Source: Chloroflexota bacterium
Lineage (GTDB): Bacteria > Chloroflexota > Anaerolineae > Anaerolineales > Anaerolineaceae
Length of the DNA stretch: 9,421 nucleotides
Direction of reading: 5' to 3'
Assembly: GCA_011053085.1 (NCBI GenBank)
Contig: DSBE01000417.1
Span: 1 to 9,421, forward strand
Below the pieces are notes generated by a model. That model did not search any database, had not been told where the DNA came from, and was given only the letters and a program-made list of their open reading frames with translations. Below, piece by piece: positions 1-6,075 of the stretch; position 1 is the stretch's first letter; the number at the start of each line of letters is the position of its first letter. Both the position numbers and the translations under genes were made by a program.

Positions 1-107
1 AACTAAAAGGATACCTGACCTATCATTTTTGAATTTACAGAAATTATGTTACACCAACAATGAACAAATGAAAAAACGATGAAAAATCAGAAATTTCGTA
101 AGTAGTG

Positions 108-127
108 TTGACATATATCTATGTTAA
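108..127. promoter_or_regulatory. Imperfect palindrome upstream of sugar operon, candidate operator
   Basis: The 20 bp TTGACATATATCTATGTTAA reads as an inverted repeat with 8 of 10 base pairs matching; 110/125 and 116/119 are the mismatches. It lies 55 bp before the first start codon of the sugar operon. It includes a perfect -35 hexamer (TTGACA, 108-113), but the hexamer 17 bp further on (131-136, TGATTT) is a poor -10, so the promoter itself is uncertain. A palindrome over a -35 box fits a dimeric regulator of the GntR or LacI type. It lacks the central CG typical of LacI operators, so I do not assign a family. Confidence 0.4.
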
Positions 128-182
128 GATTGATTTACCAAAACCAACTCACTTAATTCGATGTTTGAAAGGAGCTTATACT

Positions 183-1181
183 ATGCCGCGACCTGTCACT
201 TTATTTACTGGACAATGGGCTGATCTTCCCTTTGAGATTGTCTGTCAAAAGGCGAAATCTTTTGGATATGATGGCCTTGAAATTGCCTGCTGGGGCGACC
301 ATTTTGATGTGAAGCAGGCTTTAGAAGATGAAAGATATGTTTCTGCCAAATGGGACGTTCTGAACAAATATGGGCTGCAATGCTTCGCTATCTCCAATCA
401 CCTGGTAGGACAGGCAGTTTGTGATCGCATCGATGAACGCCACGGCAGCATTCTACCGCCTCATGTGTGGGGTGATGGCAACGAAGATGGTGTTCGCGCA
501 CGGGCAGCCGAAGAAATGAAGAACACCGCACGTGCTGCTGCCAAAATGGGTCTGTCAGTGGTGCCCGGTTTCACCGGCTCGCCCATCTGGCATTTGTTAT
601 ATTCTTTCCCGCCTGTCTCGCCAGAGATGATCAATGCCGGCTTTGCTCTGTTTGCAGAGATGTGGAACCCCATTCTGGATGTTTATGATGAAGTCGGGGT
701 GAAATTTGCCCTGGAAGTTCACCCAACAGAGATTGCCTTTGATATTGCTTCGGCAGAACTTGCCCTGCAGGCTTTGAACTATCGAGAAGCCTTTGGCTTC
801 AATTATGATCCCAGCCATCTGGGCTATCAAGGCGTGGATTATGTCAAGTTCATCACAAAATTTGCTGAGCGGATCTACCATGTTCACATGAAAGATGTTG
901 GATGGTCAGCCCAGCCCACAGAAGCCGGGGTATTTGGCGGGCATTTGAACTTCGGTGATCGCCGCCGGTATTGGGATTTCCGTTCTCTCGGTAGAGGAAA
1001 TATCAATTTTGAGGAAATCATTCGGGCGTTGAATGCCATACACTACCAGGGTCCCCTCTCGATTGAATGGGAAGATGGTGCGATGGATCGTGAATTTGGC
1101 GCACGCGAAGCGTGTGCTTTTGTGAAAGCCCTCGACTTTCCGCCCTCTGACATCGCATTTGATGCTGCTTTTGAAAAATGA
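183..1181 (+). CDS. Sugar phosphate isomerase/epimerase (AP endonuclease 2-like TIM barrel)
   Basis: A 332-residue protein of the xylose isomerase-like TIM-barrel family (COG1082), whose members interconvert keto sugars or inososes using a divalent metal. Probable metal ligands, placed as in tagatose-3-epimerase-type enzymes, are Glu178 (ALEVHP), Asp209 (NYDPSH), His235 (YHVHMKD) and Glu295 (SIEWED). The N-terminal strand and the GYDGLEI motif (28-34) are typical of the fold. The start at 183 is chosen because AAAGGAG (168-174) lies 8 nt before it. An in-frame GTG at 105 would add 26 residues unlike the family and would overlap the palindrome. It is the first gene of the block, with 21 nt separating it from the next oxidoreductase gene. 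Neighbouring Gfo/Idh/MocA genes suggest the substrate is an oxidised (keto) sugar. The exact reaction is not readable from sequence; there is no signal peptide, so it is cytoplasmic. Confidence 0.88.
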   Translation: MPRPVTLFTGQWADLPFEIVCQKAKSFGYDGLEIACWGDHFDVKQALEDERYVSAKWDVLNKYGLQCFAISNHLVGQAVCDRIDERHGSILPPHVWGDGNEDGVRARAAEEMKNTARAAAKMGLSVVPGFTGSPIWHLLYSFPPVSPEMINAGFALFAEMWNPILDVYDEVGVKFALEVHPTEIAFDIASAELALQALNYREAFGFNYDPSHLGYQGVDYVKFITKFAERIYHVHMKDVGWSAQPTEAGVFGGHLNFGDRRRYWDFRSLGRGNINFEEIIRALNAIHYQGPLSIEWEDGAMDREFGAREACAFVKALDFPPSDIAFDAAFEK

Positions 1182-1202
1182 ACAGTTGCAGGAGAATGAA
1201 AA

Positions 1203-2402
1203 ATGACTGAAAAAGATCAAGTGGGATTCGTGTCGATGGCTGGCAAAAAGGCAGAAAATGAAGCGCCTGAAGTCGGTATTGGTATGCTGGGATATGCTTT
1301 CATGGGTAAAGCCCATACCAATGGCTATAAGAAAATACCCTATTTGGTGTATCCACCGCCTGCAATTCCCAAGTTGGTGTCCATCGCCGGCCGCAGCCCG
1401 GATGCGGTACAAGAGGCGGCAAAGCGTTACGGTTACCAGAAATTCACCACCGATTGGCAAACTTTAATCAATGATGATGACGTGGTGTTATTTGATAATT
1501 GCGGACCTAACAGCATGCATGTTGAACCAACCATTGCAGCCGCCAAAGCAGGCAAGCATATCGTCTGTGAAAAACCGCTTGCGCCAAACGCAAAACAGGC
1601 GGAAGCCATGCTTGATGCAGTAACGAAAGCCGGCGTCAAGCATATGGTGGCGTTCAACTACCGCTTTGTGCCAGCGATTCGACAGGCTTACCAGTTAATT
1701 TCCTCAGGAGCTTTGGGAGAAATATTCCATTTTCGTGCGCAATATCTGCAGGAATGGATTGTGGATCCAGATTTTCCTATGACCTGGCGCTTTGACAAAG
1801 ATGTGGCTGGCAGCGGAGCTTTGGGTGACCTGGGCGCTCATATCATTGATCTTGGGCGTTTTCTGGTGGGCGAGCCTCGCAAGGTTTCTTCACTTACACA
1901 GACCTTCATCAAAGAGCGTCCTCTGGCTGATGGCAGCGGTACGGGCAAAGTCACAGTCGATGATGCTTTTGTCAGTGTGGTCGAGTTTGAGAATGGCGCG
2001 GTCGGCACATTGGAAGCCTCGCGTTTCTGCCCAGGCAGAAAAAATTACCAGATCATTGAGATCAATGGTTCCAAAGGATCTATTCAATTTAACCTCGAGC
2101 GCTTGAACGAGCTGGAAGTGTTCTGGAAAGACGCCTCTCCCAAAGAGACCCAGGGATTCACCAATGTGCTGGTTTCTGAAAGCTATCATCCCTTCTGGGA
2201 GTATTGGTGGCCTCAAGGTCATATCATCGGGTGGGAACACACGTTTGTGCACGAATTGACTCACATGCTGGATTGCATAGTGAACGACAAAGCGGTTGCC
2301 CCTCTGGCCGCTGATTTTGAGGATGGTTATAAGAACGCTGTTATTTGTGACGCCATTCTTGAATCGGCTAAAAAAGAGAAACATATTTCGATCAAATACT
2401 AA
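1203..2402 (+). CDS. Gfo/Idh/MocA family NAD(P)-dependent oxidoreductase, His-type active site
   Basis: A 399-residue sugar or inositol dehydrogenase-like protein. The Rossmann nucleotide-binding turn is at about residues 25-38 (VGIGMLGYAFMGKAH), preceded by a roughly 22-residue charged extension. The cofactor/catalytic motif CEKPL is at 122-126 (Lys124). The second active-site motif, GALGDLGAHIIDLGRF, supplies Asp209 and His213 in the same Asp-x3-His spacing as Bacillus inositol dehydrogenase. The C-terminal domain contains the WWPQGHIIGWEHTFVHE stretch shared by a broad group of bacterial sugar oxidoreductases. CAGGAG at 1189-1194 lies 8 nt before the chosen ATG. A later in-frame ATG (1236) has no ribosome binding site. 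It follows the isomerase by 21 nt and is surely co-transcribed with it. It likely oxidises a hydroxyl of a sugar, cyclitol or glycoside to a ketone, or performs the reverse reduction; the substrate is unknown. It is only distantly related to the other two oxidoreductases in the block. Confidence 0.92.
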   Translation: MTEKDQVGFVSMAGKKAENEAPEVGIGMLGYAFMGKAHTNGYKKIPYLVYPPPAIPKLVSIAGRSPDAVQEAAKRYGYQKFTTDWQTLINDDDVVLFDNCGPNSMHVEPTIAAAKAGKHIVCEKPLAPNAKQAEAMLDAVTKAGVKHMVAFNYRFVPAIRQAYQLISSGALGEIFHFRAQYLQEWIVDPDFPMTWRFDKDVAGSGALGDLGAHIIDLGRFLVGEPRKVSSLTQTFIKERPLADGSGTGKVTVDDAFVSVVEFENGAVGTLEASRFCPGRKNYQIIEINGSKGSIQFNLERLNELEVFWKDASPKETQGFTNVLVSESYHPFWEYWWPQGHIIGWEHTFVHELTHMLDCIVNDKAVAPLAADFEDGYKNAVICDAILESAKKEKHISIKY

Positions 2403-2408
2403 TTTTTA

Positions 2409-2434
2409 GGGCAGGGAGAAGGTTCTCCCTGCCC
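2409..2434 (+). other. Strong intercistronic hairpin without U-tract
   Basis: GGGCAGGGAGAA (2409-2420) is followed by two bases and its exact reverse complement (2423-2434). In RNA this gives an 11-bp GC-rich stem with an AGGU tetraloop (the twelfth pair would close too tightly). It sits 6 nt after the stop codon of the first oxidoreductase and 29 nt before the next start codon. The following bases (ACAATCGAGGG) are not T-rich, so it is not a standard intrinsic terminator on this strand. The reverse strand lacks a T-run after it too. It may protect the upstream mRNA, mark a processing site, or reduce readthrough to the downstream genes. Confidence 0.75.
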
Positions 2435-2463
2435 ACAATCGAGGGAAAAAAGGAAACCAAAGT

Positions 2464-3543
2464 ATGAAAATTGGCATTATTGGCTGTGGAAATATCGTCG
2501 GACAGTATATCCAGCATTCAGCCCAGTTTACCGACATCATCCAGATCAGTGCTGTGGCAGATATGGATACCGCCAAGGCACAAGAGGCAGCGGAAAAATT
2601 GGGCAATCCTGCCCTGGCAATACCTGTCGCAGATTTACTTGCCCATTCAGAGATTGAGCTGGTGATCAATCTAACGCCTCCCAAAGCGCACTTTATAGTC
2701 GCGGAGAGTGTTCTCAAGGCCGGCAAACATGTATACAATGAAAAGCCTTTGGCTATCACCCGCGAAGAAGCACAGGGCTTGATGGCGCTAGCTGAAGCAA
2801 AAGGCCTTCGTATCGGCTGTGCACCTGATACTTTTCTGGGGACAGGCATTCAAACCGCATTATCTGTCATCAACAAGGGGCTGATCGGAGAACCGGTAGC
2901 GGCTTTTGCCCAAATGGCAGGCCATGGCATGGAGAGTTGGCATCCAAACCCTGAATTTTTCTATCAATTTGGCGGTGGGCCGATGTTCGATGTTGGGCCC
3001 TACATTCTCACCGCGTTGATCGTGTTGATGGGACCAGTAAAAAGGGTCACAGGTTCTGCCAAGATAAGTTTCCCGGAACGAACCATTACGGCCGCTGGAA
3101 GGACAGGGATCTCTTTCCCGGTGGAAGTGCCGACACATATTACCGGCGTGTTGGATTTTGCACAAGGCGCAACCGCTACTATCATCACCAGCTTTGATAT
3201 GTGGCCCCACAATTTGCCGAAAGTCGAAATTTACGGCAGCCTCGGTACGTTGAGTGTACCGGACCCGAACCAGTTTGGCGGAGAGGTCAAGATGTGGCGT
3301 AAGGAGACCGGCAAATGGGAGGATGTTCCTCTGCTTGAAGCGCGCCATGAAACCGGCCGCATCATCGGTGTGGCAGACATGGCACAGGCTATTGAAGAGA
3401 ACCGCCCCCACCGTGCGAATAGTGCTCTGGCATATCACGTACTGGATATCATGCATGCAATTCATGAAGCATCCAGTCAAGGTCAACATATTGAATTAAT
3501 CTCTTCCTGCGACCGTCCTGCGCCGCTAACGGAAGAATTGTAA
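2464..3543 (+). CDS. Gfo/Idh/MocA family oxidoreductase, Tyr-type active site (paralogue A)
   Basis: A 359-residue NAD(P)-dependent oxidoreductase. The Rossmann motif GIIGCGNI is at 4-11 and YNEKPL at 91-96 (Lys94). The active-site segment GGGPMFDVGPYILTAL (170-185) has Asp176 and Tyr180, so Tyr stands where classical members have His. A Tyr at this place is known in glucose-fructose oxidoreductase-type members, so the protein need not be inactive. The conserved HGMESWHPNPEF stretch (154-165) and VEVPTH motif are shared with the paralogue starting at 4215; the two align almost without gaps from end to end. AAAGGA (about 2449-2454) lies 9 nt before the ATG. It is separated from the preceding gene by 61 nt holding a hairpin, and from the ThuA-domain gene by 15 nt. 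Probable role: oxidation or reduction of a sugar or glycoside in the same pathway. The substrate cannot be inferred. Confidence 0.9.
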   Translation: MKIGIIGCGNIVGQYIQHSAQFTDIIQISAVADMDTAKAQEAAEKLGNPALAIPVADLLAHSEIELVINLTPPKAHFIVAESVLKAGKHVYNEKPLAITREEAQGLMALAEAKGLRIGCAPDTFLGTGIQTALSVINKGLIGEPVAAFAQMAGHGMESWHPNPEFFYQFGGGPMFDVGPYILTALIVLMGPVKRVTGSAKISFPERTITAAGRTGISFPVEVPTHITGVLDFAQGATATIITSFDMWPHNLPKVEIYGSLGTLSVPDPNQFGGEVKMWRKETGKWEDVPLLEARHETGRIIGVADMAQAIEENRPHRANSALAYHVLDIMHAIHEASSQGQHIELISSCDRPAPLTEEL

Positions 3544-3558
3544 AAAAGGAGGTATGCA

Positions 3559-4203
3559 ATGAAAAAAGTTTTGTTCGTTTGGGGTGGATGGGATGGCCAT
3601 GAACCTAAACAATGCGTCGACATTTTTGCACCCGTCATGGAGAATGAAGGATTCGATGTGACAATCAGTGATACGGTAGATTCCTATCTTGACAAGGGAT
3701 TATTGATGGCGCAAGACCTGATTGTGCAGTCAGTAACTATGTCTGAAATAACACGGGAACAGCTGTCTGGCTTGCAGGAGGCGATTGCCTCTGGCATCGG
3801 CTTCGGTGGTTGGCACGGGGGTTCAGGCGATTCCTTCCGACAGGCAACTGATTATCAATTCATGGTTGGCGGGCAATGGGTAGCACATCCAGGTGGTGTG
3901 ATCGATTATCGAGTGAACATCACCAATCACACAGACCCCATTACAGCTGGCCTGAATGACTTCGCTATGCATTCCGAACAGTATTACATGCATGTTGATC
4001 CTTCAAATGAGGTTCTCGCAACAACAACGTTCAATGGCGACCATTGCCACTGGATCGATGGTACTGTGATGCCGGTAGTGTGGAAACGCATGTGGGACAA
4101 AGGCAAGGTTTTTTATACCTCACTGGGTCATGTGGCTGCAGACTTTGGCGTACCAGAAGCGCGAGAACTCGTTCGACGTGGTTTATTGTGGGCTGCGAGA
4201 TAA
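3559..4203 (+). CDS. ThuA-domain protein (trehalose-utilisation-like)
   Basis: A 214-residue single-domain protein of the ThuA family, which has a class I glutamine amidotransferase-like fold but no glutaminase chemistry. Visible motifs are the first strand [13 protein letters not shown] (4-16), the hallmark [14 protein letters not shown] (81-94) with His86, the [11 protein letters not shown] stretch (103-113), [10 protein letters not shown] (139-148) with Glu140, and the C-terminal [10 protein letters not shown] (182-191). Length is normal for a stand-alone ThuA. AAGGAGG (3546-3552) is an excellent Shine-Dalgarno 6 nt from the ATG. In Sinorhizobium, thuA lies beside thuB, a Gfo/Idh/MocA dehydrogenase that makes 3-keto disaccharides. 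Here it lies between two such dehydrogenases (gaps of 15 and 11 nt), so a role in handling keto-sugar intermediates is likely. The precise activity of ThuA-family proteins is not firmly settled. No signal peptide is seen. Confidence 0.9.
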   Translation: MKKVLFVWGGWDGHEPKQCVDIFAPVMENEGFDVTISDTVDSYLDKGLLMAQDLIVQSVTMSEITREQLSGLQEAIASGIGFGGWHGGSGDSFRQATDYQFMVGGQWVAHPGGVIDYRVNITNHTDPITAGLNDFAMHSEQYYMHVDPSNEVLATTTFNGDHCHWIDGTVMPVVWKRMWDKGKVFYTSLGHVAADFGVPEARELVRRGLLWAAR

Positions 4204-4214
4204 GGAGTAAGTGA

Positions 4215-5312
4215 ATGGTCACAAATATTGGTGTTATTGGCTGTGGAAATATATCTTCCGCTTATATAAAACATTCAAAACAATATGAAAATCTTTTTTT
4301 CAAAGCATTTGCCGATCTTGATAGTGAACGCGCGCAAGCCAAAGCCGAAGAGTATGGGCAGGGAGCCGTTGCCTGCACGGTAGAGGAGTTGCTGGCAGAC
4401 CCTGAGATTACCATCGTTCTCAATATAACCATTCCCAATGCCCATTATTCGGTTGCCAAAGCGGCGCTGATGGCTGGAAAATCCGTCTACAACGAAAAAC
4501 CACTCACTATTTCCAAATCTGAAGGGAAGGAACTACTGGAATTAGCACGGGAAAAGGGGTTGCGGGTAGGCGGCGCACCAGATACGTTTTTGGGTGCTGG
4601 CATCCAGACCTGCCGCAAGATCATCGAGGATGGTTTGATCGGATTCCCGGTTGGCGCTACCGCCTTCATGATGGGTCATGGCCATGAATCGTGGCATCCA
4701 GACCCTGAATTTTATTACCAAGTGGGTGGCGGCCCCATGTTCGATATGGGACCCTATTACCTTACCGCCCTGGTGAATCTGTTAGGGCCGATCAATTCTG
4801 TGTCAGGTTCCACCCGGATCAGCTTCCCGGAGCGCACAATCACCAGTGAGAAGAAATTTGGAAAAAAGGTACCGGTCGAAGTGCCGACGCATGTGGTTGG
4901 TTTGTTAAATTTTGACAATGGAGCGATTGGCACCATTATCACCAGCTTCGATGTGTGGGCGCATCACATGCCCTGTATCGAGATTTATGGCAGTAAAGGT
5001 TCGCTGGTGGTGCCTGACCCCAATACTTTTGAGGGTGAGGTGCTGCTGTGGACTGAGGAAGCGCGCGAATGGCAAGCCATCCCTTTATTGGAGGATCGAA
5101 AATTCACCGGAAGAAGCCTTGGACTGGCTGACATGGCGTATGCCATCGAAAATCAACGCGAACACCGCGCCAATGGCAAGCTTACTTACCATGTATTGGA
5201 GATCATGCATGCGATTCATGAATCAGCCATTCTGGACAAAACAATTGCGCTTGCGCCTGTGATGAGCGGCAAACCAACTCCCCTGTTCAGGGACGCTGAT
5301 CTGGCAAAATAA
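4215..5312 (+). CDS. Gfo/Idh/MocA family oxidoreductase, Tyr-type active site (paralogue B)
   Basis: A 365-residue oxidoreductase and close paralogue of the gene starting at 2464. The Rossmann motif GVIGCGNI is at 6-13, YNEKPL at 92-97 (Lys95), and GGGPMFDMGPYYLTAL at 171-186 with Asp177 and Tyr181 in place of the usual His. HGHESWHPDPEF (155-166) and VEVPTH are shared with the paralogue. At DNA level the 5' ends also share a 19-base identical run (2477-2495 and 4234-4252). AAGGAG (4202-4207), overlapping the end of thuA, is 7 nt from the ATG. It is the last gene of the sugar block, followed 14 nt after the stop by a strong terminator. Two retained paralogues suggest either two steps (oxidation and reduction) or a heteromeric enzyme; that is inference. 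The substrate is unknown. Confidence 0.9.
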   Translation: MVTNIGVIGCGNISSAYIKHSKQYENLFFKAFADLDSERAQAKAEEYGQGAVACTVEELLADPEITIVLNITIPNAHYSVAKAALMAGKSVYNEKPLTISKSEGKELLELAREKGLRVGGAPDTFLGAGIQTCRKIIEDGLIGFPVGATAFMMGHGHESWHPDPEFYYQVGGGPMFDMGPYYLTALVNLLGPINSVSGSTRISFPERTITSEKKFGKKVPVEVPTHVVGLLNFDNGAIGTIITSFDVWAHHMPCIEIYGSKGSLVVPDPNTFEGEVLLWTEEAREWQAIPLLEDRKFTGRSLGLADMAYAIENQREHRANGKLTYHVLEIMHAIHESAILDKTIALAPVMSGKPTPLFRDADLAK

Positions 5313-5326
5313 GACTTTTTACTGAT

Positions 5327-5359
5327 AAAGGCGTTCGATTTTGATTGAGCGCCTTTTTT
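5327..5359 (+). terminator. Rho-independent terminator closing the sugar operon
   Basis: The run from AAAGGCGTTCGAT (5327-5339) pairs with ATTGAGCGCCTTT (5344-5356), forming a 13-bp stem with two G-U wobbles and a TTTG loop. A run of six T (5354-5359) follows, partly in the stem. It starts 14 nt after the last oxidoreductase stop codon and directly precedes the tRNA promoter. Confidence 0.9.
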
Positions 5360-5369
5360 CGATCATATA

Positions 5370-5398
5370 TTGACAGCGAAAGTAGCTCGTGGTATTAT
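5370..5398 (+). promoter_or_regulatory. Sigma-70-type promoter of tRNA-Asp
   Basis: A perfect -35 (TTGACA, 5370-5375) and a near-perfect -10 (TATTAT, 5393-5398) are separated by exactly 17 bp. Transcription should begin near 5405, only a few bases before the mature tRNA 5' end at 5409. Confidence 0.88.
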
Positions 5399-5408
5399 TT
5401 TGGCTGTT

Positions 5409-5485
5409 GGGGGCGTGGTGTAGTGGTTGAACATGCGGCCCTGTCAAGGCCGAGACCGCGGGTTCGAATCCCGTCGCTCCCGCCA
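5409..5485 (+). tRNA. tRNA-Asp (anticodon GTC)
   Basis: A complete cloverleaf of 77 nt including the encoded CCA. The acceptor stem GGGGGCG (5409-5415) pairs with CGCTCCC (5475-5481) with one G-U. The D stem is GTGT/ACAT around a nine-base loop. The anticodon stem CGGCC/GGCCG is perfect, with loop CTGTCAA and anticodon GTC at 5443-5445. The T arm GCGGG-TTCGAAT-CCCGT has the standard loop. The discriminator base is G (5482), as expected for Asp, followed by CCA at 5483-5485. It has its own promoter and terminator, so it is a single-gene unit. Confidence 0.97.
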
Positions 5486-5490
5486 CTATC

Positions 5491-5522
5491 AAGGGGCTGT
5501 CCCAAAAGGGCAGCCTCTTTTT
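5491..5522 (+). terminator. Rho-independent terminator after tRNA-Asp
   Basis: AAGGGGCTG-T-CCC, loop AAAA, then GGGCAGCCTCTTTTT. Three G-C pairs near the loop and nine further pairs (one G-U) are separated by a single bulged T, and a run of five T follows (5518-5522). It sits 5 nt after the tRNA CCA and 19 nt before the next start codon, so the downstream gene is either reached by readthrough or has a promoter I cannot identify. Confidence 0.82.
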
Positions 5523-5540
5523 ATTGCGAAAGGAATTATG

Positions 5541-5960
5541 ATGAAAAGTTACCGCAAAGAACTATGGATGAATGTACCTGCCCGAATGGGGTTTGTGAAC
5601 ATCACCCGCGATGTAGAAAAATGTTTGCACGAATCAGGCATCCAGGAAGGTTTTGTACTGGTAAACTCGATGCACATTACGTCCTCTGTGTTTATAAATG
5701 ACAACGAATCTGGTCTGCATCACGATTATCAGATGTGGCTGGAGAAGATCGCCCCCCACTCCCCCATCGACCAATACCAGCACAACCGCACTGGAGAAGA
5801 TAACGCTGATGCCCACATGAAACGCCAGGTGATGGGCAGATCCGTCACCGTTGCCATTACCGAAGGGCGGTTAGATTTTGGCACCTGGGAACAGATATTC
5901 TACGGCGAATTTGATGGAAGACGGCGTAAACGAGTTTTGGTCAAAATTATTGGCGAGTAA
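5541..5960 (+). CDS. YjbQ/UPF0047 family protein (COG0432)
   Basis: A 139-residue protein, the normal length for the YjbQ family. Hallmark stretches are [15 protein letters not shown] (42-56), HHDYQMWL (60-67), the [16 protein letters not shown] segment (84-99) and [13 protein letters not shown] (114-126). The conserved His, Asp and Glu residues in these are likely metal or phosphate ligands. E. coli YjbQ has been reported to supply thiamine-phosphate synthase activity, but the physiological role in most bacteria is not settled, so I do not assign the reaction. Two adjacent in-frame ATGs exist (5538, 5541). AAAGGA (5529-5534) is 6 nt from 5541 but only 3 nt from 5538, so 5541 is preferred. 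A longer reading frame running back through the tRNA is not a real start. No thiamine genes or riboswitch are nearby. The neighbours (tRNA, topoisomerase) give no functional hint. Confidence 0.9.
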   Translation: MKSYRKELWMNVPARMGFVNITRDVEKCLHESGIQEGFVLVNSMHITSSVFINDNESGLHHDYQMWLEKIAPHSPIDQYQHNRTGEDNADAHMKRQVMGRSVTVAITEGRLDFGTWEQIFYGEFDGRRRKRVLVKIIGE

Positions 5961-5986
5961 ATTTACGTAAACTCCCCGTCTTTTTT
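5951..5986 (+). terminator. Weak candidate terminator after yjbQ-like gene
   Basis: GGCGAGT (5952-5958, overlapping the stop codon) can pair with ACTCCCC (5971-5977) with one C-C mismatch around a 12-nt loop that itself holds the palindrome TTTACGTAAA. Six T follow at 5981-5986 after a GTC spacer. The stem is short and mismatched, so efficiency is doubtful. Confidence 0.4.
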
Positions 5987-5989
5987 CGG

Positions 5990-6018
5990 TTGCCAGAGTT
6001 AAAAAGGTCTGCTATAAT
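5990..6018 (+). promoter_or_regulatory. Extended -10 promoter of topoisomerase operon
   Basis: TTGCCA (5990-5995) and a consensus TATAAT (6013-6018) are spaced by 17 bp, with TG one base upstream of the -10 (6010-6011), the extended -10 motif. The predicted start near 6025 gives a 5' leader of about 50 nt, AU-rich, ending in the GAGGA ribosome binding site at 6067-6071. I see no riboswitch or leader peptide in it. Confidence 0.85.
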
Positions 6019-6075
6019 TAATTAGAACTTATTTTCTATATATAGCGAACTGCCACTTTAATTGTTGAGGATTTC

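Noticed and set aside
105..182. Upstream GTG start that would extend the isomerase by 26 residues
   Set aside because: The extension is unlike the family, overlaps the palindrome, and the strong Shine-Dalgarno at 168-174 points to the ATG at 183.
906..1460. Antisense open frame of 184 codons
   Set aside because: It lies opposite two well-supported genes and their junction; its translation resembles no family and it follows the codon pattern of the sense genes.
1890..2384. Antisense open frame of 164 codons inside the first oxidoreductase gene
   Set aside because: Shadow of a conserved gene on the other strand; no promoter, ribosome binding site or motif.
2409..2434. Hairpin as an ordinary intrinsic terminator
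   Set aside because: No T-run follows on either strand, and the flanking genes are close, co-oriented and functionally linked.
2860..3489. Antisense open frame of 209 codons inside paralogue A
   Set aside because: Long, but entirely within a gene with intact family motifs; the translation has no domain signature.
5409..5485. tRNA-Asp as an integration (att) site for a mobile element
   Set aside because: No integrase gene and no repeat of the tRNA 3' end was seen elsewhere in the window; both sides look like core chromosome.
5345..5701. Open frame of 118 codons running through the tRNA into the YjbQ-like gene
   Set aside because: It crosses the terminator, promoter and tRNA and overlaps the YjbQ-like gene in another frame; no ribosome binding site and no recognisable protein.
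6019..6075. Riboswitch or leader peptide in the topoisomerase 5' leader
   Set aside because: The leader is only about 50 nt, AU-rich, with no stable stem series or short reading frame.
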